From Zavarzinia marina (GTDB lineage Bacteria > Pseudomonadota > Alphaproteobacteria > Zavarziniales > Zavarziniaceae), in NCBI RefSeq assembly GCF_021568905.1, contig NZ_JAKGSB010000010.1, positions 1 through 64,000 of the forward strand: a stretch of 64,000 bases of DNA. The letters run 5' to 3'. The position numbers and the translations under genes were made by a program. How positions within the stretch are numbered: position 1 is the first letter of the stretch; each line of letters begins with the position of its first letter. Positions 16,827 to 26,206 of the stretch are shown piece by piece. The notes beneath the pieces are model-generated. The model did not search any database. It was not told where the DNA came from and worked only from the letters and a program-made list of their open reading frames with translations.

Positions 16827-18989
16827 TCACCCCGCCTTGGCGACGAGGCGCCATTTGTGCAGCAGGGGCTCGGTATAGCCGCTCGGCTGTTCACGGCCCA
16901 TGAGCACCAGGTCGACGGCGGCCTGGAAGGCGACCGACGCCTCATAGGCCGGCACCATCGGCTTGTAGAGCGGATCGCCCGCGTTCTGGCCGTCGACCAC
17001 GGCGGCCATGCGGCGGAAGGTCTCCATCACCTGTTTCTCGGTGACGACGCCGTGATAGAGCCAGTTCGCCATGTGCTGGCTGGAGATGCGCAGCGTAGCG
17101 CGGTCTTCCATCAGGCCGACGTCGTTGATGTCCGGCACCTTGGAACAGCCCACGCCCTGGTCGATCCAGCGCACGACATAGCCGAGGATGCCCTGGGCAT
17201 TGTTGTCCAGTTCCGCCTGCACCTCTTCCGGCGACCAATTGGTGTCCTTGGCGACGGGGATGGTCAGCAGCGCATCGGTGTAATCGACCTTGGGCTCGGA
17301 TTCGAGCCCGGCCTGGACCGCGAAGACGTCGACTTCGTGGTAGTGCAGCGCATGCAGGGTGGCGGCGGTCGGCGACGGCACCCAGGCGGTATTGGCGCCC
17401 GCCTTGGGGTGCCCGATCTTCTGCTTCAGCATTTCGGCCATCAGGTCCGGCATGGCCCACATGCCCTTGCCGATCTGGGCCTTGCCGCGCAAGCCGCAGG
17501 CCAGCCCGGTCTGGACGTTGTTCTTCTCGTAGGCGGCGATCCAGTCCATGCCCTTCATGGCGCCCTTCCGCACCATGGGGCCTGCCTCCATCGAGGTGTG
17601 GATCTCGTCGCCCGTGCGGTCCAGGAAGCCGGTGTTGATGAAGGCGACGCGATGTTTCGCCGCCTCGATGCAGGCCATGAGGTTCAGGGTCGTGCGGCGT
17701 TCCTCGTCCATGATGCCGAGCTTGACCGTGTAACGCTCCAGCCCCGCGATGTCCTCGGCGCGCGCGAAAAGCTCGTCGGCGAAGGCGACTTCGTCCGGCC
17801 CGTGCATCTTCGGCTTCACGATATAGACGGAACCGGCGCGGGAATTGCGGCGCATGCCCGTGCCCAGCAGGTCGTGCTTCGCGATCATGACCGTGACCGC
17901 CGCATCCATGATGCCCTCGGGGATCTCGCTGCCGTCTTCCAGCAGGATCGCCGGATTGGTCATGAGATGGCCGACGTTGCGGACGAACATCAGGGACCGG
18001 CCCGGCAGGGCGAAACTGCCGCCTTGGGGATCGGTATAGGTGCGATCCGGGTTCATCGCGCGGGTGAAGCTGCGCCCGCCCTTGCTCACCTCTTCGGTCA
18101 GGGTGCCCTTCATCAGGCCCAGCCAGTGACCATAGGCGACCACCTTGTCCTCGGCATCGACGGCCGCGACCGAATCCTCGCAGTCCATGATGGTGGTCAG
18201 GGCCGCTTCCATCAGAAGATCCTTGATCCCGGCGGGATCGGTCTTGCCGATGGGATGATCGCGGTCGATCTGGATCTCGATATGAAGGCCGTTGTTGGCG
18301 ATCAGGATCGCCGAGGGATCGGCCATGTCGCCGACATAGCCGACGAATTGCGACGGATCGGCAAGGCCGATGGCGCCGTCGCCCATGATCGCGGTCAGCA
18401 CGCCGCCCTCGATCGAATAGCCGCGCGCATCGCCATGGCTGCCGCCGGCGAGCGGCGCCGCCAGGTCCAGCACGTCGCGGGCGAAGGCGATCACCTTCTC
18501 GCCCCGGGCGGGATTGTAGCCCGTGCCCTTCTCCGCCCCGCCGTCCGCCGGGATCGCGTCGGTGCCGTAGAGCGCGTCGTAGAGACTGCCCCAGCGGGCG
18601 TTGACCGCATTGAGGGCATAGCGCGCGTTCATCACCGGCACCACGAGCTGGGGCCCGGCCTGGGCGGCGATCTCGGTGTCGATCTTCGAGGTCTCGATGG
18701 TGAAGGGTTCCGGCTCCGCCACCAGATAGCCGATGCCGCCCAGATATTCCCTATAGGCCGAGGGATCGCTGACGCCGCGGTCGCGGTGCCACATGTCGAT
18801 CTTCACCTGCATGTCGTGGCGGATCGACAGCAGCGCATGGTTCTTCGGCGCGAGGTCGTGGGCCATGGCGTCGAAGCCGGCCCAGAAGGCGTCGGCGGTG
18901 ATGCCGGTGCCGGGCAGCGCCTCGTCCTCGATGAAGCGCGCCAGTTCCTCGGCGACCTGGAGACGGTTGCGGGCGACGCGGGCGGTCAT
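16827..18989 (-). CDS. glcB: Malate synthase G
   Basis: A 720-residue enzyme condensing glyoxylate with acetyl-CoA to malate. Length and blocks match the G isoform: the alpha/beta insert, [18 protein letters not shown], and [15 protein letters not shown] near the core, and the C-terminal [11 protein letters not shown] region. It follows glcG by 15 bp on the same strand, the arrangement seen at the end of glc operons. It serves growth on glycolate or glyoxylate-yielding compounds. No lactate/glycolate oxidase subunits (glcDEF) are nearby. Confidence 0.96.
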   Translation of the reverse strand: MTARVARNRLQVAEELARFIEDEALPGTGITADAFWAGFDAMAHDLAPKNHALLSIRHDMQVKIDMWHRDRGVSDPSAYREYLGGIGYLVAEPEPFTIETSKIDTEIAAQAGPQLVVPVMNARYALNAVNARWGSLYDALYGTDAIPADGGAEKGTGYNPARGEKVIAFARDVLDLAAPLAGGSHGDARGYSIEGGVLTAIMGDGAIGLADPSQFVGYVGDMADPSAILIANNGLHIEIQIDRDHPIGKTDPAGIKDLLMEAALTTIMDCEDSVAAVDAEDKVVAYGHWLGLMKGTLTEEVSKGGRSFTRAMNPDRTYTDPQGGSFALPGRSLMFVRNVGHLMTNPAILLEDGSEIPEGIMDAAVTVMIAKHDLLGTGMRRNSRAGSVYIVKPKMHGPDEVAFADELFARAEDIAGLERYTVKLGIMDEERRTTLNLMACIEAAKHRVAFINTGFLDRTGDEIHTSMEAGPMVRKGAMKGMDWIAAYEKNNVQTGLACGLRGKAQIGKGMWAMPDLMAEMLKQKIGHPKAGANTAWVPSPTAATLHALHYHEVDVFAVQAGLESEPKVDYTDALLTIPVAKDTNWSPEEVQAELDNNAQGILGYVVRWIDQGVGCSKVPDINDVGLMEDRATLRISSQHMANWLYHGVVTEKQVMETFRRMAAVVDGQNAGDPLYKPMVPAYEASVAFQAAVDLVLMGREQPSGYTEPLLHKWRLVAKAG

Positions 18990-19004
18990 GGGCGGATCTC
19001 CGGA

Positions 19005-19412
19005 TCAGAGGCCGAGGGCGGCGATGCCGGCCTTGGCGATCTGCGCGTCCTCGACCGACTTGACGCCCGAAACGCCGACGGCGCCGGCGCATTCGCCGTC
19101 CACCATCACGGGCACGCCGCCCTCGAGCAGGCCGGCCAGCCCCGGGGCCGAGAGGAAGGAGACCCGGCCACCGTTGATCATGTCCTCGAAGGCCTTGCTT
19201 TCGCGCCGGCCGAGAGCGGCGGTGCGGGCCTTTTCTCGGGCGACGTCGGCGGAGAAGGTCGGCGCGCCGTCGAAGCGCGACAGACCCATCAGATGGCCGC
19301 CGTCGTCGACCACGGCGATCGTCACGGCCCAACCGTTGTTCGTGGCTTCGGCGCGCGCGGCGGCGAGGATGGTGTCGACGTCGACTTGGGTCAGGACCGC
19401 TTTGGTCTTCAT
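19005..19412 (-). CDS. glcG: GlcG/HbpS-family protein
   Basis: A 135-residue protein of the PF03928 family. Family segments include TIAVVDDGGHLMGLSRFDGAP, shown in parts as VVDDGGHL and SRFDGAP, plus REKARTA and PVMVDGECAGAVGVSG. Relatives bind heme or small ligands; the role of GlcG itself is unclear. Position immediately upstream of glcB supports the name. ATG 19412 gives the usual short N-terminus. Confidence 0.88.
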   Translation of the reverse strand: MKTKAVLTQVDVDTILAAARAEATNNGWAVTIAVVDDGGHLMGLSRFDGAPTFSADVAREKARTAALGRRESKAFEDMINGGRVSFLSAPGLAGLLEGGVPVMVDGECAGAVGVSGVKSVEDAQIAKAGIAALGL

Positions 19413-19501
19413 GCCGGGAACTCCTGGGCAACCGTGATGGCGAGCAAGCTCGAACCATAGTGGTGGCGCGGTGGGGCGTCCACCCGCCGCCGCCGGAAGC
19501 A

Positions 19502-20287
19502 CTATTCGGGCTTCGCAGAAAGTCGCCGCCAGGGAATCACATGGGCCTCGCCCCCCGTGCCGCCGCGCAGGGCCTCGATGTGATAGGCCTCGGACAGATG
19601 GCCGTCGGACAGGACCTCGGCCGGGGCGCCGGCGGCCAGCACCCGCCCGCCCGACAGCAGCACCAGACGGTCGCAGAAGCGCGCCGCCAGCGTCAGATCG
19701 TGCAGCACGACGACGACGCCGGCCCCGTCCCGCGCCACCCCCTGCAGCAGCTCCATGGTCTGGAGCTGGTGATAGGGATCGAGGGCGGCGACCGGCTCGT
19801 CCGCCAGCAGCATCCGCGCCTCGACCGCCAGGGCGCGGGCCAGCAGCACGCGGAGCCTTTCCCCGCCCGAAAGCGTATCGAAGCGCCGTGTCACCAGATG
19901 CAGGCATTCGGTCGCCGTGAGCGCCCGTTCGACCGCCGCCCGGTCTGCCGCCGTCTCGCCGCCGAGGGGCCGGCGATGCGGCAGCCGGCCGAGGCGGACG
20001 AGCTGATCGACCCGGATCGGCCAATGGGCATCGGCATCCTGCGCCAGATAGGCGAGGCGCCGGGCGAGCGCGGGCCGCCCCACCGCCTTCAGGGTCTGGC
20101 CGTCGTAATGGACCGCGCCGGCCGCCGGCACCGCCAGCCCGGCCAAATGGCGCAGCAGCGTGGTCTTGCCAGCCCCATTGGGCCCGATCAGGCCGACCAT
20201 CTCGCCGGTACCGAAGGCGAGATCGACACCGGCGAGGATGGTGGCATCGCCCGCGCGGCAGGTCAGGTTCTCGGCGGAAAGCCGCAT
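19502..20287 (-). CDS. btuD: Cobalamin ABC transporter ATPase (BtuD-like)
   Basis: A 261-residue ATP-binding subunit. Walker A is GPNGAGKTT, the ABC signature is LSGGERLRVLLARAL, Walker B is MLLADEPVAALDP and the switch histidine is in VVLHDLTLAA. It belongs to the FecE/HmuV/BtuD group. Placement as last gene after btuB, btuF and btuC under a B12 riboswitch makes cobalamin the likely cargo over heme or siderophore. The start ATG overlaps the btuC stop by one base. Confidence 0.88.
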   Translation of the reverse strand: MRLSAENLTCRAGDATILAGVDLAFGTGEMVGLIGPNGAGKTTLLRHLAGLAVPAAGAVHYDGQTLKAVGRPALARRLAYLAQDADAHWPIRVDQLVRLGRLPHRRPLGGETAADRAAVERALTATECLHLVTRRFDTLSGGERLRVLLARALAVEARMLLADEPVAALDPYHQLQTMELLQGVARDGAGVVVVLHDLTLAARFCDRLVLLSGGRVLAAGAPAEVLSDGHLSEAYHIEALRGGTGGEAHVIPWRRLSAKPE

Positions 20288-21288
20288 CACGCCCCCTCCC
20301 GGCGCAGGCGCCAGATCAGGGAGAACAGGAAGGGCGCGCCGACGACGGCCGTGACCACGCCGAGCTTCAATTCCGGCTGAATCGCGATCAGGCGGACGGC
20401 GATATCGGCCATGAGCAGCAGGACGGCCCCGCCCAGCCCGCTGGCGAACAGCAGGCGGCCGGGCCGATGGCCGACGAAGGGCCGCAGCACATGGGGCACG
20501 ACGAGGCCGACGAAGCCGATCGCCCCGGTCACTGCCACCGCCGCCCCGACCGACAGCGCCGTGCCGCCGACCAGTTTCAGGCGCAGCCGCTTCAGATCGA
20601 AGCCGAGCGACGCGGCGGTATCGTCGCCCAGCGACAGCCCGTCCAATGCCCGCGCCGAGGACAGCAGCAGGGCCCAGCCCACCGCCATCAGCGGCAGCGC
20701 CAGCAGGACATGGTCCATGCTGCGATCGGTCAGCGACCCCATGAGCCAGAAGGTGATCTCGACCACCGCGTAAGGGTTGGGCGAAAGATTGAGGGCGAGC
20801 GCGGTCAGGGCCCCGGTGAAGGCCGATATGGCGACGCCCGCCAGGATCAGGGTGGTCGTCCCCGCGCCCCGTCCGACCATGGCATAGAGCAGAATGGTGG
20901 CGAGCAGCGCCCCGGTGATGCCGCCCATCGGCAGCGCCAGGGTGAAGGCCCCGGCCAGGCCCGAATAGAACACCAGCACGGCCCCGAAGGCGGCGGCCCC
21001 GGAAACACCGATCACCCCCGGCTCCGCCAGGGGATTGCGCAGCAGGCCCTGCATGGCGGCGCCGGCAAGCCCCAGGGTGAAGCCGGTCATCACCCCCATG
21101 GCGGCACGCGGCAGGCGCAGTTCGGCCAGGATCAGGGCGGAGAGCGTGTCACGCCCCGCCAGCAGATCGGCGAACCCGGCCTGAAGATCGAAGGGCGCAT
21201 AGCCGATCGCCACCGAAGCGGCGGAAAGCCCGGCGACCAGCAGCACGAGGACGGCGATCAGGCCGCCATAGGAAACTTCACGGATCAC
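20287..21288 (-). CDS. btuC: Cobalamin ABC transporter permease (BtuC-like)
   Basis: A 333-residue FecCD-family permease with about ten transmembrane helices. Family blocks are LRLPRAAMGVMTGFTLGLAGAAMQ (first part LRLPRAAMGV), RNPLAEPGVIGVSGAA and GAIGFVGLVVPHVLRP. It pairs with the ATPase encoded downstream and the binding protein upstream, whose stop it overlaps by four bases. Confidence 0.9.
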   Translation of the reverse strand: MIREVSYGGLIAVLVLLVAGLSAASVAIGYAPFDLQAGFADLLAGRDTLSALILAELRLPRAAMGVMTGFTLGLAGAAMQGLLRNPLAEPGVIGVSGAAAFGAVLVFYSGLAGAFTLALPMGGITGALLATILLYAMVGRGAGTTTLILAGVAISAFTGALTALALNLSPNPYAVVEITFWLMGSLTDRSMDHVLLALPLMAVGWALLLSSARALDGLSLGDDTAASLGFDLKRLRLKLVGGTALSVGAAVAVTGAIGFVGLVVPHVLRPFVGHRPGRLLFASGLGGAVLLLMADIAVRLIAIQPELKLGVVTAVVGAPFLFSLIWRLRREGA

Positions 21289-22181
21289 GGCACGTCCGGG
21301 GACACGGGCACGGGCACGGGTGCGGCGGCCAGGACCGGCGGCGCCACCTTGCGCCCGGCGACGGCAAGGGTTTCGACGGCATCGGCGATCGACGGCCCGG
21401 CGCAGGTCCAGAGGCGCGACGGCAGGCTGGCCGCCGTCATCCGCCAGGGCAGATGGCGCAGCACCGGATGGCGCAGCACCTCATAGGCAAGGGCGGGGGC
21501 CGGCGCCTCTTCCTCGTCCAGGATGACGAGATCGGGGCGGGCCCGGACCAGGGCTTCCATCGGCAGTTCGCGATAGGTGGCGAGCGCCGGATCGGCCCCC
21601 AGGTTGACCAGCCCGGCCCGGCGCATCAGCGTATCGACCAGCGAACCGTCGCCGACGGTGAAACCATTCGGCCGCAGCACCAGGGCGCGCACGGGCCGGG
21701 GCGCCGGCTCGATCGCGGCGAGGCGGGCGTCAAGATCCGCGACCATCGCCGCCCCCCGCTCCGGGTGGCCGAGCAGGGCGGCGACGTCCAGGATCTGGCG
21801 CTTCACCGCCTCGATGGTCACCGGCGCCTCCAGTTCGACGACCGGCAGGCCGACGCGTTTCAGAAGGGCGACGGTCGGCCGCGTCGTATAGCGCCCGGCC
21901 AGGATCAGGTCCGGTTCGGCCGCGATGATCTCTTCCGCCAGGCCGTGGTTCACCGGCACGTCCGCCGCCAGTGCCGCGACGTTGGAACCGCCCGGATCCC
22001 GCGACAGAAAGGAGATGGAGACGACCTGGGCGCGATCGGCGAGCTGCAGCAGCAGTTCGTCGGCGCAGAGGTTGATGGAGACGATGCGGCGCGGCGCTTC
22101 CCCCGCGCTTTCGGCGCGCCCGGCCGCCGGCAGCGCGAGCGCCGCCGCGAGAACCAGGCCGAGGAAGGCGCCGCGCCCCAT
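21285..22181 (-). CDS. btuF: Periplasmic cobalamin-binding protein (BtuF-like)
   Basis: A 298-residue substrate-binding protein with a cleavable signal peptide (hydrophobic LGLVLAAALALPAAGRAES). The class III fold starts at RRIVSINLCADELLLQLAD, with AEEIIAAEPDLILAG and a single connecting helix. It captures cobalamin (or corrinoid) from BtuB and delivers it to BtuCD. It starts one base after the btuB stop. Confidence 0.85.
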   Translation of the reverse strand: MGRGAFLGLVLAAALALPAAGRAESAGEAPRRIVSINLCADELLLQLADRAQVVSISFLSRDPGGSNVAALAADVPVNHGLAEEIIAAEPDLILAGRYTTRPTVALLKRVGLPVVELEAPVTIEAVKRQILDVAALLGHPERGAAMVADLDARLAAIEPAPRPVRALVLRPNGFTVGDGSLVDTLMRRAGLVNLGADPALATYRELPMEALVRARPDLVILDEEEAPAPALAYEVLRHPVLRHLPWRMTAASLPSRLWTCAGPSIADAVETLAVAGRKVAPPVLAAAPVPVPVSPDVP

Positions 22182-22182
22182 G

Positions 22183-24126
22183 TCAGAACGTCGCCTTCAC
22201 GCCGGCAACGGCGAGCCGCCCGTCGCTGCCGAAGGAATAGACGTTCTCGTAATCCTCGTCGAACAGATTGTCGACGCGGCCGTAGAGCTGGAAATTCTCC
22301 GTCAGGTCGAAGGACGCGGCCGCGTTCACGACCGTATAGCCGTCCATGTCGACATTGCGGCTGGCGAAGCTGCTGTCGAACACCCGGTCGGTGAACTCGC
22401 CCTGGCAGACGACGCCGATATTGGCGAGCGCACGATCGTCGAGGAAGCGATAGGTGACGTCGACACTGCCCGCATGGGCGGGCCGGCGCACCAGTTCGAC
22501 ACCGGCCGCGTCTTCCGTATCCATATAGGTATAGGTGCCGCGCAGCGTGAGGCCCGTCACCGGTTCCACCGTCGCCTCGAATTCGATGCCCCGGATCTTG
22601 GAGGTACCGGCCAGATTGATCGGCCGCGAAACCCCTGGCGCCACCGACTCGCTGCTGATCAGATCCGTGATCGACTGGCGGAAATAGGTCACCCCCACCA
22701 TCACCCGGTCGTCCCACAGCGCCTGATCGACGCCGACGTCGAAGCCCCGTGCGGATTCGGGCTTCAGGTCCGGATTGCCGATGAAGGTATTGCTGTAGCC
22801 GTGCAGTTCGAGGAGCGTCGGGTTCTTCACGCCCGTGCCCTGGGAAACATGGAACTTGGTGCCCCAGGCATCGACGAAATAGGCCGCCGTCAGGCGATAG
22901 GTGTCGGCATCCTCGAAACGGTCGTTCTCGTCGTGGCGGACGGCGGCGGTCAGGGACAGGGCATCGAACAGGCTGACCTGATATTGCCCCGTGTAACCGT
23001 CCTGATCCATCGAGGTTTCGAGGTAGGAGCCGAAGGCGCTCCAGATCCGGGCGTCGTCTTCCCGTCGCTCGGCCGCGAGCGTGATGGTGTGGGTGGCATC
23101 GGCCAGGGACGGTGTCTCGAAGCTGTAGTCGGTCTGATAGTCGTAGCGGGTGGTGGTGCCCCGCGTGGTGAAGGTCGGCGTGCCGCCCGCGATGTCGCCG
23201 TAATAGTCGACGTCGCTGTCCGCGCGGCTGATGCCCAGGCGATGGGTCCAATGGCCGTCCAGCAGGGAAAAGCGGGTCTGGCCGCGCAGGAAGGATTGCC
23301 GGCCCTCGCCGCCCGCCGGATCGTCCAGGGTGATGCTGATGCCGGTGCCCGGTTCGATGCCGAAGCCTTCGTCGCCCTCGCGGCGGAATTCGGTGGCGCG
23401 GGCGACAAGGTCGAAGCCCAGCTCCGGCAGCGGATCGAAGGACGCCTTCAGATAGGCCGTGCCGCTGTTGTAGCCGTCCCGCTCGGTGGCACCCCGGGCC
23501 TCGGAGGCGGAGGAGAAGCCGGAGGTCACGCCCCCGGCGACGCCGGCGAGGATGCTGTATTGCTCGCCCCCTGCGTTGAACGAGAAACTGCCGGCGGCGG
23601 TGCCCCGGCTGCCGCCCTCGGCGCTGAGGGAGACGGAGGGTTTGCCGGTACCGCGCTTGGTTACGATGTTGACGACGCCGCCGACGGCATCGGAGCCATA
23701 GAGCGCCGACTGCGGCCCGCGCAGCACTTCGATGCGTTCGATGTCGGCGGTCAGGATATGGGCGAAATCGACGCTGCTGTCGGCGGCCGGGTCGTTGACC
23801 ACCACGCCGTCGATCATGACCAGGGTCTGGTTGGTCTCGGCGCCGCGAATGCTGACGCCGGTCAGGCCGCCCGTGGTGCCGGTGCGGGTGACGGAAACGC
23901 CGGGCACCAGTTTCAGCGCGTCGGAGACGCGGCGGATCTGTTTCGCTTCCAGCATCTCGCCGGTCAGCACGGTGACGGTGCTGCCCACTTCGGTCAACGG
24001 CGTGGCATCGCCCCGATTGGCGGTCACCGAAACCATGGGCAGCATCACCGACTCTTCGGCCTGTGCCGCGCCGGCGACGGCCACGGCGGACGCCGTGACG
24101 AGAAGAAATGCCTTCGACCGAACCAT
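22183..24126 (-). CDS. btuB: TonB-dependent cobalamin receptor (BtuB-like)
   Basis: A 647-residue outer-membrane receptor. A signal peptide (AFLLVTASAVAVAGAAQA) precedes a TonB-box-like segment and the plug domain (EVGSTVTVLTGEMLEAKQ; SIRGAETNQTLVMIDGV; ERIEVLRGPQSALYGSDAVGG split across about residues 120-140). The beta-barrel ends in a C-terminal aromatic (KATF). ATG 24126 has GGGAGG 8 bases upstream. Control by the cobalamin riboswitch just upstream supports vitamin B12 as substrate. Confidence 0.92.
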   Translation of the reverse strand: MVRSKAFLLVTASAVAVAGAAQAEESVMLPMVSVTANRGDATPLTEVGSTVTVLTGEMLEAKQIRRVSDALKLVPGVSVTRTGTTGGLTGVSIRGAETNQTLVMIDGVVVNDPAADSSVDFAHILTADIERIEVLRGPQSALYGSDAVGGVVNIVTKRGTGKPSVSLSAEGGSRGTAAGSFSFNAGGEQYSILAGVAGGVTSGFSSASEARGATERDGYNSGTAYLKASFDPLPELGFDLVARATEFRREGDEGFGIEPGTGISITLDDPAGGEGRQSFLRGQTRFSLLDGHWTHRLGISRADSDVDYYGDIAGGTPTFTTRGTTTRYDYQTDYSFETPSLADATHTITLAAERREDDARIWSAFGSYLETSMDQDGYTGQYQVSLFDALSLTAAVRHDENDRFEDADTYRLTAAYFVDAWGTKFHVSQGTGVKNPTLLELHGYSNTFIGNPDLKPESARGFDVGVDQALWDDRVMVGVTYFRQSITDLISSESVAPGVSRPINLAGTSKIRGIEFEATVEPVTGLTLRGTYTYMDTEDAAGVELVRRPAHAGSVDVTYRFLDDRALANIGVVCQGEFTDRVFDSSFASRNVDMDGYTVVNAAASFDLTENFQLYGRVDNLFDEDYENVYSFGSDGRLAVAGVKATF

Positions 24127-24299
24127 GCCCCAAACCTCCCGCGGCGCCGCGCGCCCCTGGCTGACCGAGGACATCGCCGCAGGCGGAACAAGCGCCTGGA
24201 TTCGTGGCTGGAAGGAAAGCCCGCCGCGACAACGTCCGTGACGCATCACCGCAGCGGTTGGCCCGCTACCGCAGGCTCGCCCGGCCTTCGGTAGAGTGA

Positions 24300-24475
24300 T
24301 GCCCCTGGCGGCAGGTCTCCTGGCTCGCGGGTTATGGCCCTGTACCGTCTTCCCGACCCCATCGGGGATCAGTGACGTCTGGTACGGGCTCGCCGCTCAC
24401 AGTTGCGGGGACAGCCACGGTCGGGCGCGAACGCCTTCCGTGTTCCCTTTGAATCCCATGGGGGAACCGCCAAAG
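24300..24475 (-). ncRNA. Cobalamin riboswitch
   Basis: On the minus strand, 24475 to 24300 carries the conserved B12 elements in order: GGTTCCCCC...GGATTCAAAGGGAA, then GTCCCCGCAACTGTGA, GTCGGGAAGACGG and the B12 box AGCCAGGAGACCTGCC (24325-24310). It lies in the leader of btuB, about 170 bp before the start codon. It should repress btuBFCD when adenosylcobalamin is abundant. Confidence 0.95.
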
Positions 24476-24524
24476 ATGGCGCAGTTGAAGCGCGGCCGGG
24501 GCTTCGTGTCAATGGCGTTGCGGC

Positions 24525-25166
24525 TCACCGGCGCAGAAGCCGGTCCGACAGGGGCGTTCGCGCCTGCCAGCCGTGGCGTTCCAGTTCCGCGTCCTCGTGT
24601 TCCTCCACCGGATAGCCGATGCAGAGATAGGCGATCAGATGCCAGTCGGGATCGCAGTCGAGATCGGCGTTCACCGTATCGGGGTCGAGAATCGACACCC
24701 AGCCCAGGCCGACGTCATGGGCCCTGGCCGCCAGCCACAGGGTATGCACCGCCGTCGTCGCCGAATGCTCGATCGTCTCGGGCATGGTGCGCCGGCCGAG
24801 ACCGTGACCCTGCGGCGGCGCCATGTCGGCGAAGACCGCCAGATGCACCGGCGCCTCTTCCAGTCCCGAGAGTTTCAGGCGGGCATAGAGCGCCGCCTTC
24901 TCGCCCGCGTAATCGGCCAGGGCATCGGCGTTGGCGCGGCGGAAATTGGCGCGGATGCGTTCCCGACGATCAGGATCGTCCACGGTGACGAAGCGCCACG
25001 GCTGGCTGTTGCCGACCGAAGGCGCGAGATCGGCGAGTTCGAGGAGACGCATCAGGAGACCGGGCGCCAGCGGCGCGCGGCGAAAGCGCCGCACGTCGCG
25101 GCGCCAGCGCAGCAGATCCTCGAAACGGGCGCGGAAAGTATCGTCGAAGACGGGCGGCCGGGTCAT
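24525..25166 (-). CDS. bluB: 5,6-dimethylbenzimidazole synthase
   Basis: A 213-residue flavin-destructase that converts FMNH2 to the lower ligand of vitamin B12 using O2. The BluB blocks WRRDVRRFRR, LADLAPSVGNSQPWRFV and GLGWVSILDPDTVNADLDCD are clear. It sits in the nitroreductase superfamily but the motif set is BluB-specific. The start overlaps the cobC stop by four bases, so the two are co-translated. The presence of bluB implies oxygen-dependent lower-ligand synthesis. Confidence 0.95.
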   Translation of the reverse strand: MTRPPVFDDTFRARFEDLLRWRRDVRRFRRAPLAPGLLMRLLELADLAPSVGNSQPWRFVTVDDPDRRERIRANFRRANADALADYAGEKAALYARLKLSGLEEAPVHLAVFADMAPPQGHGLGRRTMPETIEHSATTAVHTLWLAARAHDVGLGWVSILDPDTVNADLDCDPDWHLIAYLCIGYPVEEHEDAELERHGWQARTPLSDRLLRR

Positions 25167-26206
25167 GACAGAACCCCCGCCAGCCGCGCGAAACCATCGT
25201 CGTTCCCCGGCACGCCGAGGCGCAGCCAGTCGGGCCGGAACGGAAACGGCCGGGTCAGGATGCCGGCCTCGGCGAAACGCTGGAACCAGGCGCCGGCATC
25301 GTCACGGGCGAACAGGCGGAACAGGCGGCAGCCGCCGATCAGGGTGAAGCCCGCCGCCGTCATCAGCGCATCCAGCCGCGCCGCCCGTTCGCCGGCCCGC
25401 GCCATGGCGCCGAGGCGCCAGCGCCCGTCCGCCAGCGCCCGTATGCCGACGGCGATGGCGGGCCCGGAGACCGCCCAGTCGCCGAAGCTGGCCCGCAGCC
25501 CCGCGATCATGTCCGGCGACGACAGCGCGAAGCCGAGACGCAGCCCCGCAAGCCCATAGGTCTTGCCGAAGGAGCGCAGCACCACGAGCCCGCCCAGGGG
25601 CAGGAAGGGCGCGACGCTCACCCCCGGCTCCAGATCGGCGAAGGCTTCGTCCACCACGAGGAGGCCGCCCCGCGCCGCCATCCGTGCCGCCAGCGCGGCG
25701 AGATCGGCGGCCGGGATCACCCGCCCGTCGGGATTGTTGGGATTGACCAGAACGGCGTAATCCGCCGTCTCCAGCGCCGCCAGGGTCTCGACCGGGCGGA
25801 CGCGATGGCCGGCCCGGGCCCAGGCCGGACCATGGCCGCCATAGGTCGGGCCGAGGACGGCGACGCGGCCGGGGGTCACCAGATGAGGCAGGATCTCGAT
25901 CAGGATCTGGGTGCCGGGCGCGGCCATCACCAGGGCGGGATCGGCGACGCCATAGGCTTCGGCGGCGACGGCTTCGAGGCGGGCGCAATCGCCGGGTTCG
26001 GGCAGGCGGGTGAAGACTTCGGGCGGGAGGTCGCCGATCGGATAGGCATCCGGATTGATGCCGGTCGACAGATCCAGCCAGGGCGTGGGCGCCATCGGGA
26101 AACGCGCCCGTGCGGCGGCCAGACGCCCGCCGTGGACCGCCAATGGGTCCGACACCGAAATCCCTGACGCGGCGGGCTGTTTCATGCTAGCGGTGCCGGC
26201 ATCCAT
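25163..26206 (-). CDS. cobC: Threonine-phosphate decarboxylase / cobC aminotransferase-fold protein
   Basis: A 347-residue PLP enzyme of aminotransferase fold I. It makes (R)-1-amino-2-propanol phosphate for the cobalamin nucleotide loop. Motifs are LDLSTGINP at the N-terminus, VNPNNPDG, VDEAFADLEPG and the PLP lysine in RSFGKTYGLAGLRLGF. ATG 26206 is supported by GGAGGAGG 9 bases upstream, which lies inside the divergent cbiB gene; ATG 26185 is an alternative. It is first in an operon with bluB. Confidence 0.92.
   Translation of the reverse strand: MDAGTASMKQPAASGISVSDPLAVHGGRLAAARARFPMAPTPWLDLSTGINPDAYPIGDLPPEVFTRLPEPGDCARLEAVAAEAYGVADPALVMAAPGTQILIEILPHLVTPGRVAVLGPTYGGHGPAWARAGHRVRPVETLAALETADYAVLVNPNNPDGRVIPAADLAALAARMAARGGLLVVDEAFADLEPGVSVAPFLPLGGLVVLRSFGKTYGLAGLRLGFALSSPDMIAGLRASFGDWAVSGPAIAVGIRALADGRWRLGAMARAGERAARLDALMTAAGFTLIGGCRLFRLFARDDAGAWFQRFAEAGILTRPFPFRPDWLRLGVPGNDDGFARLAGVLS

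Noticed and set aside
16857-19460. 867-codon plus-strand open frame opposite glcB/glcG
   Set aside because: Antisense shadow; malate synthase G fits the other strand end to end.
19502-24126. Heme or siderophore uptake as the role of the btu-like operon
   Set aside because: The B12 riboswitch and adjacent bluB/cobC/cbiB/cobQ make cobalamin far more likely.
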